Assembly (NCBI GenBank): GCA_038238245.1
Contig: JBBRXX010000026.1
Coordinates: 1 to 64,000 of the forward strand
DNA: 64,000 nt
Source of the DNA: DASQHW01 sp038238245
GTDB taxonomy: Bacteria; Actinomycetota; Acidimicrobiia; IMCC26256; PALSA-610
Direction of reading: 5' to 3'
Shown here: positions 43,149 to 51,566 of the stretch, piece by piece
Layout: every line of letters begins with the position of its first letter
Numbering within the stretch: the stretch's first letter is position 1
Translations under genes and position numbers: made by a program
Notes under the pieces: model-generated
Told to the model about the DNA's origin: nothing
What the model saw: the letters and a program-made list of their open reading frames with translations, nothing else
The model's database searches: none

Positions 43149-44096
43149 TCAGCGCGGAAGCGCCGACCGAAGAAGTAGCTGCCGGAACATCGCGAGATCG
43201 TCGTCGCGGTGGTTGTACCGCCACGCGTACTCATTCAGGTATCCCTGGAGCCACTTGCGCGAGACGTTGTGGTACGTGCCACGGATGCCGTTCTTGACGG
43301 TTGAGAAGAACCCTTCGATGGTCTGCGTGTGGACGTTGCCGTGTACGTAGACCTTCTCGGTGTGGTTGATCGTGTGGTGCTCCGCGAACGTGCGGTGCAT
43401 CCCGTAGTACAGCTTCGACTCGTCGGTGTACAAGCGCGCGGTGCCCTTCACGAGCGTCGTCACCATCGGCCGCACCGCGCCGTGTCCTGCGTGCGGCAAC
43501 ACTTCGGCGCGGACCTTCCCGCCACGCTCGACCGCAGCGAATACCGGCACCTTGCGCGAGTACCGCTCGGCACGCGTCATCGTGTCGCCCTCGCGCGGCT
43601 GGCCGCCCATGTACGTCTCGTCCGCTTCGACGTCGCCATCAAGCGGCGTGTCGTCGTCTTGCACCATGACCTGGTTACGGATCAGATTCATCATCCGCCA
43701 CGCGGTCTTGTAGGTCACTCCAAGCTCGCGTTCGATCTGCTTGGCGGAGATTCCGCACCGTGTACTCGACATCATGTAGACGACGTAGAACCACAGGTGA
43801 AGCGACGTAGAAGACTTGTGGTAGATGGTCCCGGCGGTCGGGTGGATGTGCTTCCCGCACGTCGTGCACGTCCACGACTGGCGTTGCTGCGACGTGTCGT
43901 ACCGCTTGAACGTCCGCTCCGTCTTGCATTGCGGCGAGTCGCAGTACGCGTGCTCGCCGTCCACGGCGTACCGCGTGCGCCACAGGAACTCCAGGCATGT
44001 CGCGTCGTCCGGGAACTCGCGGACGAACTCCATCAGCGAGAACTGAGACTCGGACGACGCCGCCCGCTTCGGGTTGTTGCGATCAGTGGGAGCCAC
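43149..44096 (-). CDS. IS1595-family (ISXO2-like) transposase
   Basis: About 315 residues. N-terminal zinc ribbon: CDSPQCKTE and WTCTTCGKHIHPTAGTIYHK. DDE-type core: DVEADETYMGG (first Asp), ARLYTDESKLYYGM (second Asp), and HGNVHTQTIEGFFSTVKNGI, the H-N-x-T-x-E block of the family. It catalyses cut or copy movement between the inverted repeats. GTG 44096, with AAAGG eight bases before, is chosen over TTG 44111. The coding frame is intact. Confidence 0.93.
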   Translation of the reverse strand: MAPTDRNNPKRAASSESQFSLMEFVREFPDDATCLEFLWRTRYAVDGEHAYCDSPQCKTERTFKRYDTSQQRQSWTCTTCGKHIHPTAGTIYHKSSTSLHLWFYVVYMMSSTRCGISAKQIERELGVTYKTAWRMMNLIRNQVMVQDDDTPLDGDVEADETYMGGQPREGDTMTRAERYSRKVPVFAAVERGGKVRAEVLPHAGHGAVRPMVTTLVKGTARLYTDESKLYYGMHRTFAEHHTINHTEKVYVHGNVHTQTIEGFFSTVKNGIRGTYHNVSRKWLQGYLNEYAWRYNHRDDDLAMFRQLLLRSALPR

Positions 44097-44150
44097 TGAA
44101 TGGCCTTTCAACTCGTGAACACGCCCGACGGGATCGTGCTGTTGGGGACA

Positions 44151-44357
44151 TCAGGAACCTTCGTTGATGCGGTCTATTTCTTCCGCAAGCCGCAGGAACA
44201 GGCCGCGCAGGGCGTCGATGCGCCGGTAGAGGACGAAGACCATCTGCTCCGTGCTGAGGTCCACCTGGCCGCCTGCGAGAGCGGCCTCCAGGGCGGCAGG
44301 ATCGCTCGCCCTCATCTGATCGAACGCCTGGTCCAGTTCATCGCGAAGCTTTCCCAT
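44151..44357 (-). CDS. 68-residue protein at the right end of the IS (passenger)
   Basis: MGKLRDELDQAFDQMRASDP, then ALEAALAGGQVDLSTEQMVF and a Leu-rich helix (RIDALRGLFLRLAEEIDRIN). Helical, no known domain. ATG 44357 lies where transcription from the promoter in the right repeat should start, so the message may be leaderless; a longer start at 44375 with GGAGAG before it would lie upstream of that start site. It precedes the transposase on the same strand by about 54 bases and may be co-expressed with it. Confidence 0.6.
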   Translation of the reverse strand: MGKLRDELDQAFDQMRASDPAALEAALAGGQVDLSTEQMVFVLYRRIDALRGLFLRLAEEIDRINEGS

Positions 44358-44363
44358 ACCCGT

Positions 44364-44392
44364 ACTGTAGAACATCCGTTCTCTCCAGTCAA
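44364..44392 (-). promoter_or_regulatory. Inward promoter built into the right inverted repeat
   Basis: Minus strand: -35 TTGACT (44392-44387) inside the terminal repeat, 17 bases, -10 TACAGT (44369-44364). The predicted start site is about seven bases on, at the ATG 44357. It should drive the 68-residue gene and the transposase. Confidence 0.6.
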
Positions 44393-44404
44393 GGTATAGT
44401 TACC
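44380..44404 (-). repeat. Right terminal inverted repeat of the IS1595 element
   Basis: Read inward: GGTAACTATACCTTGACTG then GAGAGA. It matches the left repeat except at two positions in 23 bases. The outward strand shows TATAGT four bases before the TetR ATG. Confidence 0.9.
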
Positions 44405-44412
44405 ATGACAAA
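44405..44412 (+). repeat. 8-bp target site duplication, right copy
   Basis: ATGACAAA, identical to 41571-41578. Here the duplication is the start of the TetR coding sequence, so the reading frame was kept whole. Confidence 0.92.
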
Positions 44413-45007
44413 CGCCCCGCTGAGCAAGGTCGCGACCCGGCCCCGGCGAGATCCGGTGCGTCGGGAGGCGATCCTCCACGCCGCCGCCGAGGTGTTCGCA
44501 CACGCCGGCTACGCGGCGACGTCGGTCGACGACATCGCGTCCGCCGCGGGCATCACCAAGCTGATCGTCTACCGCCACTTCGAGGCGAAGGAGACGCTGT
44601 ATCGCGCCGTCCTCGAACAGGTCTTCGAACGGCAGGTGGAGCTGTTCCTCGACAACGTGCTGCGGGGATTGCAGGCCGGCGGGACGACCGCGGCGTTGCT
44701 CGGCGTCGCTCGCGAGTGGCCCGATGGCTTCCGGCTGCTGTGGCGACACGCCGCCCGTGAGCCGCAGTTCTCGGACTACGCGCTGCACCTGCGTGACGTC
44801 GCCGTGAGCGCCGCCCGCGAAGTGGTGACGCCGCTCGTGCGGGCCGAGTTCGCCGAATGGGCGGCACAGACGCTGTTCGACCATCTCGTGGACGCGGTCC
44901 TCGACTGGCTCGACCACGGCGACAGTGCCCACGACGACGAGTTCATCGCGCTCGAGACGGCCGCCCTGCAGGCGACGGTCGCGGCGTGGGCGTCCTCGAC
45001 AGCATGA
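44405..45007 (+). CDS. TetR-family regulator whose promoter was cut off by the IS
   Basis: A 200-residue TetR protein. N-terminal helix-turn-helix: RREAILHAAAEVFAHAGYAA, TSVDDIASAAGITKLIVYRH, FEAKETLYRAVL. The C-terminal domain is helical and would bind an unknown ligand. The coding frame is intact from ATG 44405, but the IS element begins at the base before that ATG, so the native ribosome site, promoter and probable operator are now 2.8 kb away at 41543-41570. It most likely repressed itself and the ferritin-like/LLM operon. Expression now would need a start within the IS end (TATAGT at 44395-44400). Confidence 0.92.
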   Translation: MTNAPLSKVATRPRRDPVRREAILHAAAEVFAHAGYAATSVDDIASAAGITKLIVYRHFEAKETLYRAVLEQVFERQVELFLDNVLRGLQAGGTTAALLGVAREWPDGFRLLWRHAAREPQFSDYALHLRDVAVSAAREVVTPLVRAEFAEWAAQTLFDHLVDAVLDWLDHGDSAHDDEFIALETAALQATVAAWASSTA

Positions 45008-45050
45008 TGGTGAGAACGCTGCGTTGGCGCCGGCGCGCGAGTGAGCAGCG

Positions 45051-45977
45051 TCAGACGGCGGGAGCGACCGCAGGCACCCGCAGGCCGGCGCGGGCGTCGA
45101 CCTCGGCGAGCTGTTCGGCCGTCATCACCGCACGCAGCGAGGTGATTGCCACCTCGAGCTGGTCGAGATCCGGCTCGCGGGTCGTGAGCTTCTGCAACAG
45201 CAGACCGGGTCGCATGAGCGCCAGCACCCAGGGGCGCTGGATGTTGCGGGCCGCGAGCCGTATGACCTCGTAGCTCAGCCCCGCGATCAACGGAATGAGC
45301 ACGACGCGGGATCCGACGACGAACAACAGGCTCGGCCGCGGGATCACCGAGTACACGACGATCGCGACGACCATCACCGTCAGAAGGAAGTTCGTGCCGC
45401 AGCGAACGTGCGCGGTGCTGAACTGCTGCGCGGTCTCCGGCGTGAGCTCGACGCCATTCTCGTACGCCGCGATCGACTTGTGCTCGGCGCCGTGGTACTG
45501 GAACACGCGCTTGATGTCGCGCATGTGCCCGATGGCGAAGATGTACAGGATGAACAGCCCGAGCCGCACGACACCTTCGACGAGCGGGAATGATCCGTGG
45601 AAGACGTTCTTCAACGAGTTCCCGGCGATCGCGGGCAAAATGATGAAGATCGCGCTGAAGACCACCATCGCGACACCGACGGCCCAGCCCATCGCCTTCT
45701 CGGAGACCTGCTCGTCTTCGGGAACCTGCTGGTTCGCCGACCAGGTCAAGGCGCGGTATCCCAGACCGAGCGACTCGCCCAGACCCATCACGCCCCGCAC
45801 GATCGGGATGTTGCGGTAGCGCTCGGCCCAGCCGGGGACCTCGCGCACCACGGTCTTGATGTTGCCGTCCAGACCGCGCGCCGAAACCGCCCAGTGCGAG
45901 GCGCCGCGCATCATCACGCCTTCGAGCACGGCTTGCCCGCCCATGTAGCGCTGCTCGTCGCCGGAGCTCTTGGCCAT
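45051..45977 (-). CDS. DUF1385 (YqhQ-like) membrane protein
   Basis: A 308-residue protein: GGQAVLEGVMMRGASHWAVS at the N-terminus and YHGAEHKSIAAYENGVELTP in the middle are the DUF1385 signatures; four or five hydrophobic segments follow (VAMVVFSAIFIILPAIAG, LGLFILYIFAIGHM, LLTVMVVAIVVYSVI). Function unknown; it is regularly found beside rpmE and prfA in actinobacteria and firmicutes. Its start is 5 bases after the rpmE stop. Confidence 0.92.
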   Translation of the reverse strand: MAKSSGDEQRYMGGQAVLEGVMMRGASHWAVSARGLDGNIKTVVREVPGWAERYRNIPIVRGVMGLGESLGLGYRALTWSANQQVPEDEQVSEKAMGWAVGVAMVVFSAIFIILPAIAGNSLKNVFHGSFPLVEGVVRLGLFILYIFAIGHMRDIKRVFQYHGAEHKSIAAYENGVELTPETAQQFSTAHVRCGTNFLLTVMVVAIVVYSVIPRPSLLFVVGSRVVLIPLIAGLSYEVIRLAARNIQRPWVLALMRPGLLLQKLTTREPDLDQLEVAITSLRAVMTAEQLAEVDARAGLRVPAVAPAV

Positions 45978-45982
45978 CGTGT

Positions 45983-46195
45983 TTACGACTTCTTCTTCTG
46001 CTTGGCGACCCGGCGCTGGAACCGCTCGACGCGGCCACCGGTGTCAACGAGCTTCTGCTTGCCCGTGTAGAACGGGTGGCACTCCGAGCAGAGCTCGGCG
46101 CGCAGGCTCGGGACCGTCGAACGAGTGGTGAACTCGTTGCCGCAGGAGCAGTGCACCTTGCACTCGACGTACTGGGGGTGAATGTCGGCCTTCAT
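45983..46195 (-). CDS. rpmE: 50S ribosomal protein L31, zinc-binding type
   Basis: A 70-residue L31 with the zinc ligands CSCGNEFTTRST and ELCSECHPFYTGKQK (Cys in C-x-C and C-x-x-C). This is the C+ form; the zinc-free paralogue used under zinc shortage is not in the window. It follows rho by about 46 bases, the conserved arrangement. Confidence 0.97.
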   Translation of the reverse strand: MKADIHPQYVECKVHCSCGNEFTTRSTVPSLRAELCSECHPFYTGKQKLVDTGGRVERFQRRVAKQKKKS

Positions 46196-46225
46196 GCTGG
46201 ATCCAGTCTAACGGTGGGATTCAGT

Positions 46226-46241
46226 GTCCCAACAAAGGGAC
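46226..46241. terminator. Short hairpin between rho and rpmE
   Basis: GTCCC-AACAAA-GGGAC right after the rho stop codon. Five-base stem, no T-run; weak attenuation or processing site at most. Confidence 0.3.
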
Positions 46242-48101
46242 TCAGGTCCCCATTCCCGCCGGGGCCTTGGCGATCTCGTTCAGGAACTCGGCGTTGGTCT
46301 TGGTGCTGCGGAGCTTGTCGATGAGCAGCTCGAGACCCGAGCCACCTTCCAGCGCGTTGAGCACCCGCCGCAGCTTCCACACCTGTTGCAGATCGCGGCG
46401 GTCGAACAGCAGCTCCTCGTGCCGGGTGCTCGACTGCTCGACGTCGATGGCCGGATAGATGCGGCGGTCGGCGGTGCGCCGGTCCAGTCGCAGCTCCATG
46501 TTTCCGGTGCCCTTGAACTCTTCGAAGATGTGCTCGTCCATCTTCGAGTTCGTCTCGACGAGCGCGGTCGCAAGGATCGTGAGCGAGCCGCCCTCTTCGA
46601 CGTTGCGTGCCGCACCGAAGAACTTCTTCGGCGGGTACAGCGCACCTGCGTCGATGCCACCCGACATGATCCGGCCCGATGCCGGCGCGGCGAGGTTGTA
46701 CGCCCGCGCCAGTCGGGTGATGCCGTCCAGGATGATGACGACATCGGTGCCGCCCTCGACCAGGCGCTTGGCGCGTTCGATCGTGAGCTCCGCGATGTGG
46801 CAGTGCTCGTCGGACGGACGGTCGAACGTCGACGCCACGACGTCGGCACGAAGCACGTGCCGCCGCATGTCGGTGACCTCCTCCGGACGTTCGTCGACGA
46901 GCAGCACGATTACGTGCGTCTCGGGGTTGTTGCGTTCGATCGAATAGACGATCTGCTTGATGATCGTCGTCTTGCCCGCCTTCGGCGGTGACACGATCAT
47001 CCCGCGCTGACCCTTGCCGATCGGCGAGATGAGGTCGATGATGCGTCCGGTGATCTCACCCGGTTCGCCGTCGAGCTCGAGCCGCAGGCGCGAGTCGGGG
47101 AACAACGGGGTGAGATCTTCGAACCTCACGCGGCCGCGCGCCTCGTCGGGCGTCATGCCGTTGATGACGTCGACGCGAACGAGCGCCGGGTACTTCTCGC
47201 TGCTCGCCGGCGGGCGTGTCGCGCCGTTCACGTAGTCGCCCTTGCGCAGCCCGAAGCGTCGGACTTGTGACGCCGAGACGTATGCGTCGCTGCGACCGGC
47301 GAGGTAACCCGAGGTACGGAGGAAGCCGTAGCCCTCGTCGCGCAGGTCGAGCAGACCCTGCACGTCGATCAGCTCGCCGCTGTAGTCCTCGTTGCGCTCG
47401 CCGCGATCCGGGCGGCCTTGGCCTTGTCCGCCCTGCGGCGCGCCTTGACCGCCTTGACCGCCTTGGCCGCCACCGGCCGTCTCGCCCGGCCCACGGTCGC
47501 GACCCCGACGTCGCCGGCGCCGGCGGTTGCCGCTGCCGTCGTCGTCGCCGCCGCCGCGCCATTGCTGGTCCTGCTGTCCGAGGTGACGCTGCGACTGCTG
47601 GTGGGTCTGCGCGCTCTCGGGGGTCGGCGCCTCGGACGTCGTTTCAGATGGCGCGTCGGATGGCGCGTCGAAGCTCGCCGCGCCCTCCTGCGTCCGGGCG
47701 GCCGCGGCCGCCGAGCGTTCGGGCGTCGAGTCATGCGCGGTCGGATTCGCCGAACCGGGATCGTCCCCGCCCGTCCCGGCGCCGTTCCCGCCACTGGCAC
47801 CGCGCCGCCGGGGCCGGATCAGCGACATCTCGTCGGACGCGTCCTGGGTCGCGAGCGCGTTCTGCTCCTCCGCGAGCGACGCGAGATCGTCGAGGCCCGC
47901 CGCGCGCGTCGACCGCACCTTGCGCGGCTTGGGTGCGTCGGTCGCCGCGCCGTTGGAGCTCTTGGTGGCCTTGACGATCGCGTCGACCAGATCGGCCTTG
48001 CGCATGCGACTGATCGACTTCACGCCGAGCGCCGTCGCGATCTCGGAGAGCTGCTCCCTGTCCTTCCCGTCCAGTTGTGAACGGTCGAACGTGTCGCTCA
48101 T
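46242..48101 (-). CDS. rho: Transcription termination factor Rho
   Basis: A 619-residue Rho. The C-terminal part (about residue 260 on) has the RNA-binding domain (DEGYGFLRTSGYLAGRSDAY), Walker A PPKAGKTTI, Walker B VIVLLVDERPEEV, the Q-loop and R-loop. Between the N-terminal helix bundle (residues 1-65) and the RNA-binding domain is an insert of nearly 200 residues rich in Gly, Gln, Arg and Asp, with RRRRRRRGRDRG and GGQGGQGGQG. Such long disordered inserts are usual in high-GC actinobacterial Rho and bind RNA. ATG 48101 has GGAGG eight bases upstream. Confidence 0.97.
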   Translation of the reverse strand: MSDTFDRSQLDGKDREQLSEIATALGVKSISRMRKADLVDAIVKATKSSNGAATDAPKPRKVRSTRAAGLDDLASLAEEQNALATQDASDEMSLIRPRRRGASGGNGAGTGGDDPGSANPTAHDSTPERSAAAAARTQEGAASFDAPSDAPSETTSEAPTPESAQTHQQSQRHLGQQDQQWRGGGDDDGSGNRRRRRRRGRDRGPGETAGGGQGGQGGQGAPQGGQGQGRPDRGERNEDYSGELIDVQGLLDLRDEGYGFLRTSGYLAGRSDAYVSASQVRRFGLRKGDYVNGATRPPASSEKYPALVRVDVINGMTPDEARGRVRFEDLTPLFPDSRLRLELDGEPGEITGRIIDLISPIGKGQRGMIVSPPKAGKTTIIKQIVYSIERNNPETHVIVLLVDERPEEVTDMRRHVLRADVVASTFDRPSDEHCHIAELTIERAKRLVEGGTDVVIILDGITRLARAYNLAAPASGRIMSGGIDAGALYPPKKFFGAARNVEEGGSLTILATALVETNSKMDEHIFEEFKGTGNMELRLDRRTADRRIYPAIDVEQSSTRHEELLFDRRDLQQVWKLRRVLNALEGGSGLELLIDKLRSTKTNAEFLNEIAKAPAGMGT

Positions 48102-48353
48102 GTGGTGCTCCTCCCGGCCGAGCGCAGAACATCGCCCCGCGGCCGGAGTGTGAAATATCCGAAGGTCCTCGGAAGATGTCACACCGCTATTCACATGGAC
48201 TGTCCACGCTTGAAGCGGTGGAGAGATCCGACCCTCACGACGAAATCTGGAAGATGTCGGGCGAGGTCTCGAGGATCAATTTCCACCCTACACCTTCGCA
48301 GGGTCGGAATGCATCTCCCCAACAGTCGGCCGCACAACCCTATTCCTGAAGGA
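48102..48353 (-). promoter_or_regulatory. Long upstream region of rho
   Basis: About 250 bases between rho and the ApgM-like stop, AT-richer than its surroundings, without an open frame of note. The word gaagatgtc occurs twice. It probably holds the rho promoter and a leader, as rho is commonly autoregulated through its leader; I could not fix -35 and -10 boxes. Confidence 0.35.
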
Positions 48354-49523
48354 TTAGTGCGCGACCAATCGGTGCATCAACGCGTGGCCCGGTACCGGAT
48401 CACATTCGGCGGTTGCCGACTCCGTATAGACGCCACCCGGCCCAGGGTGTTCGCTGTCGAACAACAAGTACGGCACCGGGTCTGCATTGTGCGTCTTGAT
48501 GTCGCACGGCGTTGCGTGGTCGGGCATGAGCAGGATGCGGTACGGCTGGCGCGCGGCATCGAGCACGTCGACGATCGGCCCGATGATCTCGGCATCCCAG
48601 CGCTCCAGCGCGTCCACCTTGATGTCGGAGCGGCCCTGGTGGCCGGCTTCGTCAGTTGCCTCGACGTGCAGGACGAAGAGATCGCGGTCGGCGAGCGAGC
48701 GGAGACACGCGTCTCGTTGCGCGACGTAATCATTGTCGAATCCCGCGGTCGCGCCGGGCACCTCGACGACCTCTATCCCCGTGAGTACACCGAGCCCCTG
48801 CACGAGGTCCACCGCCGAGGTCATCCGGCCCGCGACACCGTAGGTGGCTTCGAAGTTCGGCAACTGCGGCTTGCGTCCTTGTCCCCAGAGCCATATCTGC
48901 GTCGCCTGTGACCCGACTTCGTGCGCCGCCCGGTGGACGACTTCCTTCGACGCTTCCATCAACGCGTTGATCATCGGTGCCGCATTTCCCGTCGGCAGCA
49001 CCGCGGTTCTGCCCGTGAGGTCATGGGGCGGCGTGCATTCGGCGACTTCCCACGCGCGCGGTACGACACAGAGATGGCGGTACTCGACGCCGGGATGGAA
49101 GCGGACGCCTTCTTTGCCGTTGCCGAGCGCGTCATCGAGCGCGGCAACGATCGCGTGGCTCTGTTCGTTCGTCGGATGGCCCGCCGCAAAATCGACCATT
49201 TGCGGGGGCTCGTCGTTCGAGAGCGTGACGAGGTTGCACCGGTACGCGACCTCGTCGGGTCCGAGCTCGACGCGCATCGCCGCAGCCTCGATCGGTGCGC
49301 GACCGGTGTGGTACCGGGCAGGATCGAAGCCCAGGATCGCCATGTTGCCGACATCACTCCCCGGCGGAAGTCCCGGCGGTATGACTGCCGCGCGACCGAC
49401 TTCGCCCCGGGCTGCGAGCTTGGCGAGGTTGGGCATGCGCGCGGCTTCGAGCGGCGTGCGGCCGTCGAGCGCTTCGAGCGGAACGTCCGCGCAACCATCA
49501 GGCACGAAGACCAGGTACTTCAT
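48354..49523 (-). CDS. ApgM-family (archaeal iPGM-like) protein, candidate homoserine kinase
   Basis: A 389-residue alkaline-phosphatase-superfamily protein of the type called archaeal cofactor-independent phosphoglycerate mutase. Metal and nucleophile motifs: VPDGCADVP (Asp), PPGSDVGNMAILGFDP (Ser), HVEATDEAGHQG and MPDHATPCDIKTHNADPVP. A bacterial branch of this family has been proposed as a substitute homoserine kinase because it travels with hom and thrC. Here hom and thrC are close by on the same strand, no GHMP-type thrB is present, and this gene lies next to rho where thrB often lies. A plain mutase role in glycolysis remains possible. Confidence 0.82.
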   Translation of the reverse strand: MKYLVFVPDGCADVPLEALDGRTPLEAARMPNLAKLAARGEVGRAAVIPPGLPPGSDVGNMAILGFDPARYHTGRAPIEAAAMRVELGPDEVAYRCNLVTLSNDEPPQMVDFAAGHPTNEQSHAIVAALDDALGNGKEGVRFHPGVEYRHLCVVPRAWEVAECTPPHDLTGRTAVLPTGNAAPMINALMEASKEVVHRAAHEVGSQATQIWLWGQGRKPQLPNFEATYGVAGRMTSAVDLVQGLGVLTGIEVVEVPGATAGFDNDYVAQRDACLRSLADRDLFVLHVEATDEAGHQGRSDIKVDALERWDAEIIGPIVDVLDAARQPYRILLMPDHATPCDIKTHNADPVPYLLFDSEHPGPGGVYTESATAECDPVPGHALMHRLVAH

Positions 49524-49566
49524 CGGGCGCGAAGTGTACGGGCTACCGGAGACCTAACCTGCCGAG

Positions 49567-50796
49567 GTGCGTCGCCCGGGTTCCTTGATGGTGGTCGGTG
49601 TCTGCGCGTCGCTGCTGCTGGCAGCGTGCAGCGACAGCAACGGGAAATCGTCGAGCACGAATCCTTCGCAGTCGCCGCCGACGAGCCCCGCGCCGACAAC
49701 GTCGACGACCGTGCGAACGTCAACGGTGCCGCCCTCGACGACGGCACCGAACCTTGCGGCGGTGCGAGTGCGGCTCCGATCGGTTGCGTCCGGTCTCGAG
49801 AGCCCGGTGGCGCTGGCCTGGCGGAAAGGTGACGCGCGCATGTACGTCGCCGAACAAGGTGGGCGCGTCCGGATCGTCGGCACGAACGGACGTCCGGTTG
49901 CGACACCTGTGCTTTCGATCGATGTCTCGCACGGGAACGAACAAGGTCTGCTCGGGCTGGACTTCTCGCGCAACGGCACGAAGCTCTACGTCGACTACAC
50001 CGATCCCAAAGGCGACACGCACGTCGTCGAGTACACGATGCGCGGTGACGTCGCGGACCCGGCGACGCGCCGCGAGCTGATCTTCCAGCAGGACCCGTTC
50101 CCGAATCACAACGGCGGCCAGGTGACCATCGGGCCGGACAACATGTTGTACATCACGCTGGGCGACAGCGGATCGGCAGGAGATCCGAACAACAACGGGC
50201 AGAACCTCACGACGCTGTTCGGGAAGATCATGCGGATCAACCCACGCGCGTCCGGTTCGGCGCCGTACACCGTGCCCGCCGACAACCCGTTCGTCGGTCG
50301 TGGTGGCGGCGTGCGGACCGAGCTCTGGATGTACGGCCTCCGCAACCCGTGGCGTTTCTCCTTCGATCGAGAGAACGGCGACGTGTGGATCGGCGACGTC
50401 GGCCAGAACAAGTACGAGGAGATCGACTACGCGCCTGCCGGACAGGACGGCGTGAACTGGGGTTGGAGCGCGCGTGAGGGCTTCCACGCGTTCAAGGGCG
50501 CCCGCCCGGCGGGGGCGCGTGATCCGTTGTTGGAGACCGAACACCCCGACAACTGCGCCATCGTCGGCGGGCACGTCTATCGCGGCCGCGCAGTCCCCGC
50601 GCTGGACGGTGTGTATCTGTTCGGCGACAACTGCAACCCGAAGATCACGGCAGTGGTGCAACGTGGCGGTCGGGTCGTGCAGCAGCGTGACCTCGGCATC
50701 ACTGTGGACATGCTGACGTCATTCGGCGAGGATCCGCAGGGTGAGGTGTACGCGATCGCGCGCACCGGCACGGTGTACCGCTTCGCCGACGGCTAG
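49567..50796 (+). CDS. PQQ-type sugar dehydrogenase lipoprotein (glucose/sorbosone dehydrogenase fold)
   Basis: A 409-residue protein with a lipoprotein signal (VVGVCASLLLAACSDS, lipobox LAAC), a Ser/Thr/Pro linker to residue 62, and a six-bladed beta-propeller: GLESPVALAWRKGDARMYVA, EQGGRVRI, GNEQGLLGLDFS, PFPNHNGGQVTIGPDNMLYI, TLGDSGSAGDPNNNGQN, ELWMYGLRNPWRFSFD. These are the motifs of the GSDH/aldose sugar dehydrogenase family, which oxidises sugars outside the cell with PQQ. GTG start. It overlaps the SDR gene tail to tail by four bases. Confidence 0.88.
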   Translation: MRRPGSLMVVGVCASLLLAACSDSNGKSSSTNPSQSPPTSPAPTTSTTVRTSTVPPSTTAPNLAAVRVRLRSVASGLESPVALAWRKGDARMYVAEQGGRVRIVGTNGRPVATPVLSIDVSHGNEQGLLGLDFSRNGTKLYVDYTDPKGDTHVVEYTMRGDVADPATRRELIFQQDPFPNHNGGQVTIGPDNMLYITLGDSGSAGDPNNNGQNLTTLFGKIMRINPRASGSAPYTVPADNPFVGRGGGVRTELWMYGLRNPWRFSFDRENGDVWIGDVGQNKYEEIDYAPAGQDGVNWGWSAREGFHAFKGARPAGARDPLLETEHPDNCAIVGGHVYRGRAVPALDGVYLFGDNCNPKITAVVQRGGRVVQQRDLGITVDMLTSFGEDPQGEVYAIARTGTVYRFADG

Positions 50797-51566
50797 TGGC
50801 CCGAGCGTTTGAGGACGGCCGCAGCCGCGCGGCGGGTCACCGCGTGGGGCGCCATGCTCGAAAACGTGCCCAGCACCCGGTTCACCGAGCCGGGGACGAT
50901 GATCGCCTTGTTCTTGCCGAGGCCGTCGAGCCCCGCGGCGGCAACTTCGGGCGCGTTCTGCCACATGAAGCCGGGCACATCGCTCGCGGGCGCGTTCGCG
51001 CGCTCCTGGAACTCGGTGCGGGTGAAGCCCGGACACAACACGCTCACCGACACGCCCGTGTCCTTCATCTCCTCGTGCACCGCCTCGGTGAACGACGTCA
51101 CGAAGGCTTTGGTCGCCGAGTAGGTGGCGTTCATCGGTCCGGGCTGGAACCCGGCGAGCGATGACACGTTGAGGATCGCGCCGTTCCCCCGAGCAGCCAT
51201 CGCCGCGGCCGCCGCGTGGGTGAGTCGCATGAGCGCAAGCACGTTGAGTTGCACCTCACGGGTCTCGACCGCGAGGTCGAGCTCGTAGAAGTTGCCGAAC
51301 GTGCCGTAGCCCGCGTTGTTCACGAGCACGTCGACGGTGCGGGCCCGTGCCTCGACCGTGGCGAGTTGGCCGTCATCGGTCAGATCGGCGGGGAGCACGT
51401 CGGCATTCGCACCACGCTCGTCCGCGAGCTCCTTGGCCAGCGCCTCGAGGCGCTCGGCGTCGCGGGCGACGAGCACGAGGTCGTGACCGCGCGCCGCGAG
51501 CTGGCGGGCGAATTCCTCGCCGATGCCTGCCGACGCGCCGGTGACGAGGGCGACGGGGCGGTTCAC
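50793..51566 (-). CDS. SDR family short-chain dehydrogenase
   Basis: A 257-residue SDR: VTGASAGIGEEFARQLAARG, ADLTDD, NNAGYGTFGNF, catalytic Ser in NVSSLAGF and Y-x-x-x-K in ATYSATKAFV. Arg in VARDAERLE after strand 2 suggests NADP. A tail of helical residues (SVNRVLGTFSSMAPHAVTRR) follows the fold, as in the DltE/YqjQ-like branch. GTG 51566 overlaps the sortase stop, so it is part of the thrC-sortase operon. Confidence 0.9.
   Translation of the reverse strand: MNRPVALVTGASAGIGEEFARQLAARGHDLVLVARDAERLEALAKELADERGANADVLPADLTDDGQLATVEARARTVDVLVNNAGYGTFGNFYELDLAVETREVQLNVLALMRLTHAAAAAMAARGNGAILNVSSLAGFQPGPMNATYSATKAFVTSFTEAVHEEMKDTGVSVSVLCPGFTRTEFQERANAPASDVPGFMWQNAPEVAAAGLDGLGKNKAIIVPGSVNRVLGTFSSMAPHAVTRRAAAAVLKRSGH

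Larger units (their letters stand above)
41579..44404. mobile_element. IS1595-family insertion element with passenger genes, 2826 bp
   Basis: Complete element bounded by 23-25-bp inverted repeats (left 41579-41603, right 44380-44404; shared core AACTATACCTTGACTG then AGAG) and flanked by the perfect duplication ATGACAAA. It carries one ISXO2-like transposase and five other genes: an HNH-like protein, a 51-residue basic protein, a zinc-ribbon protein, a ribbon-helix-helix protein and a 68-residue protein by the right end. No antibiotic-resistance gene. It has no internal decay that I can see, so it may be recent and active. Confidence 0.92.
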
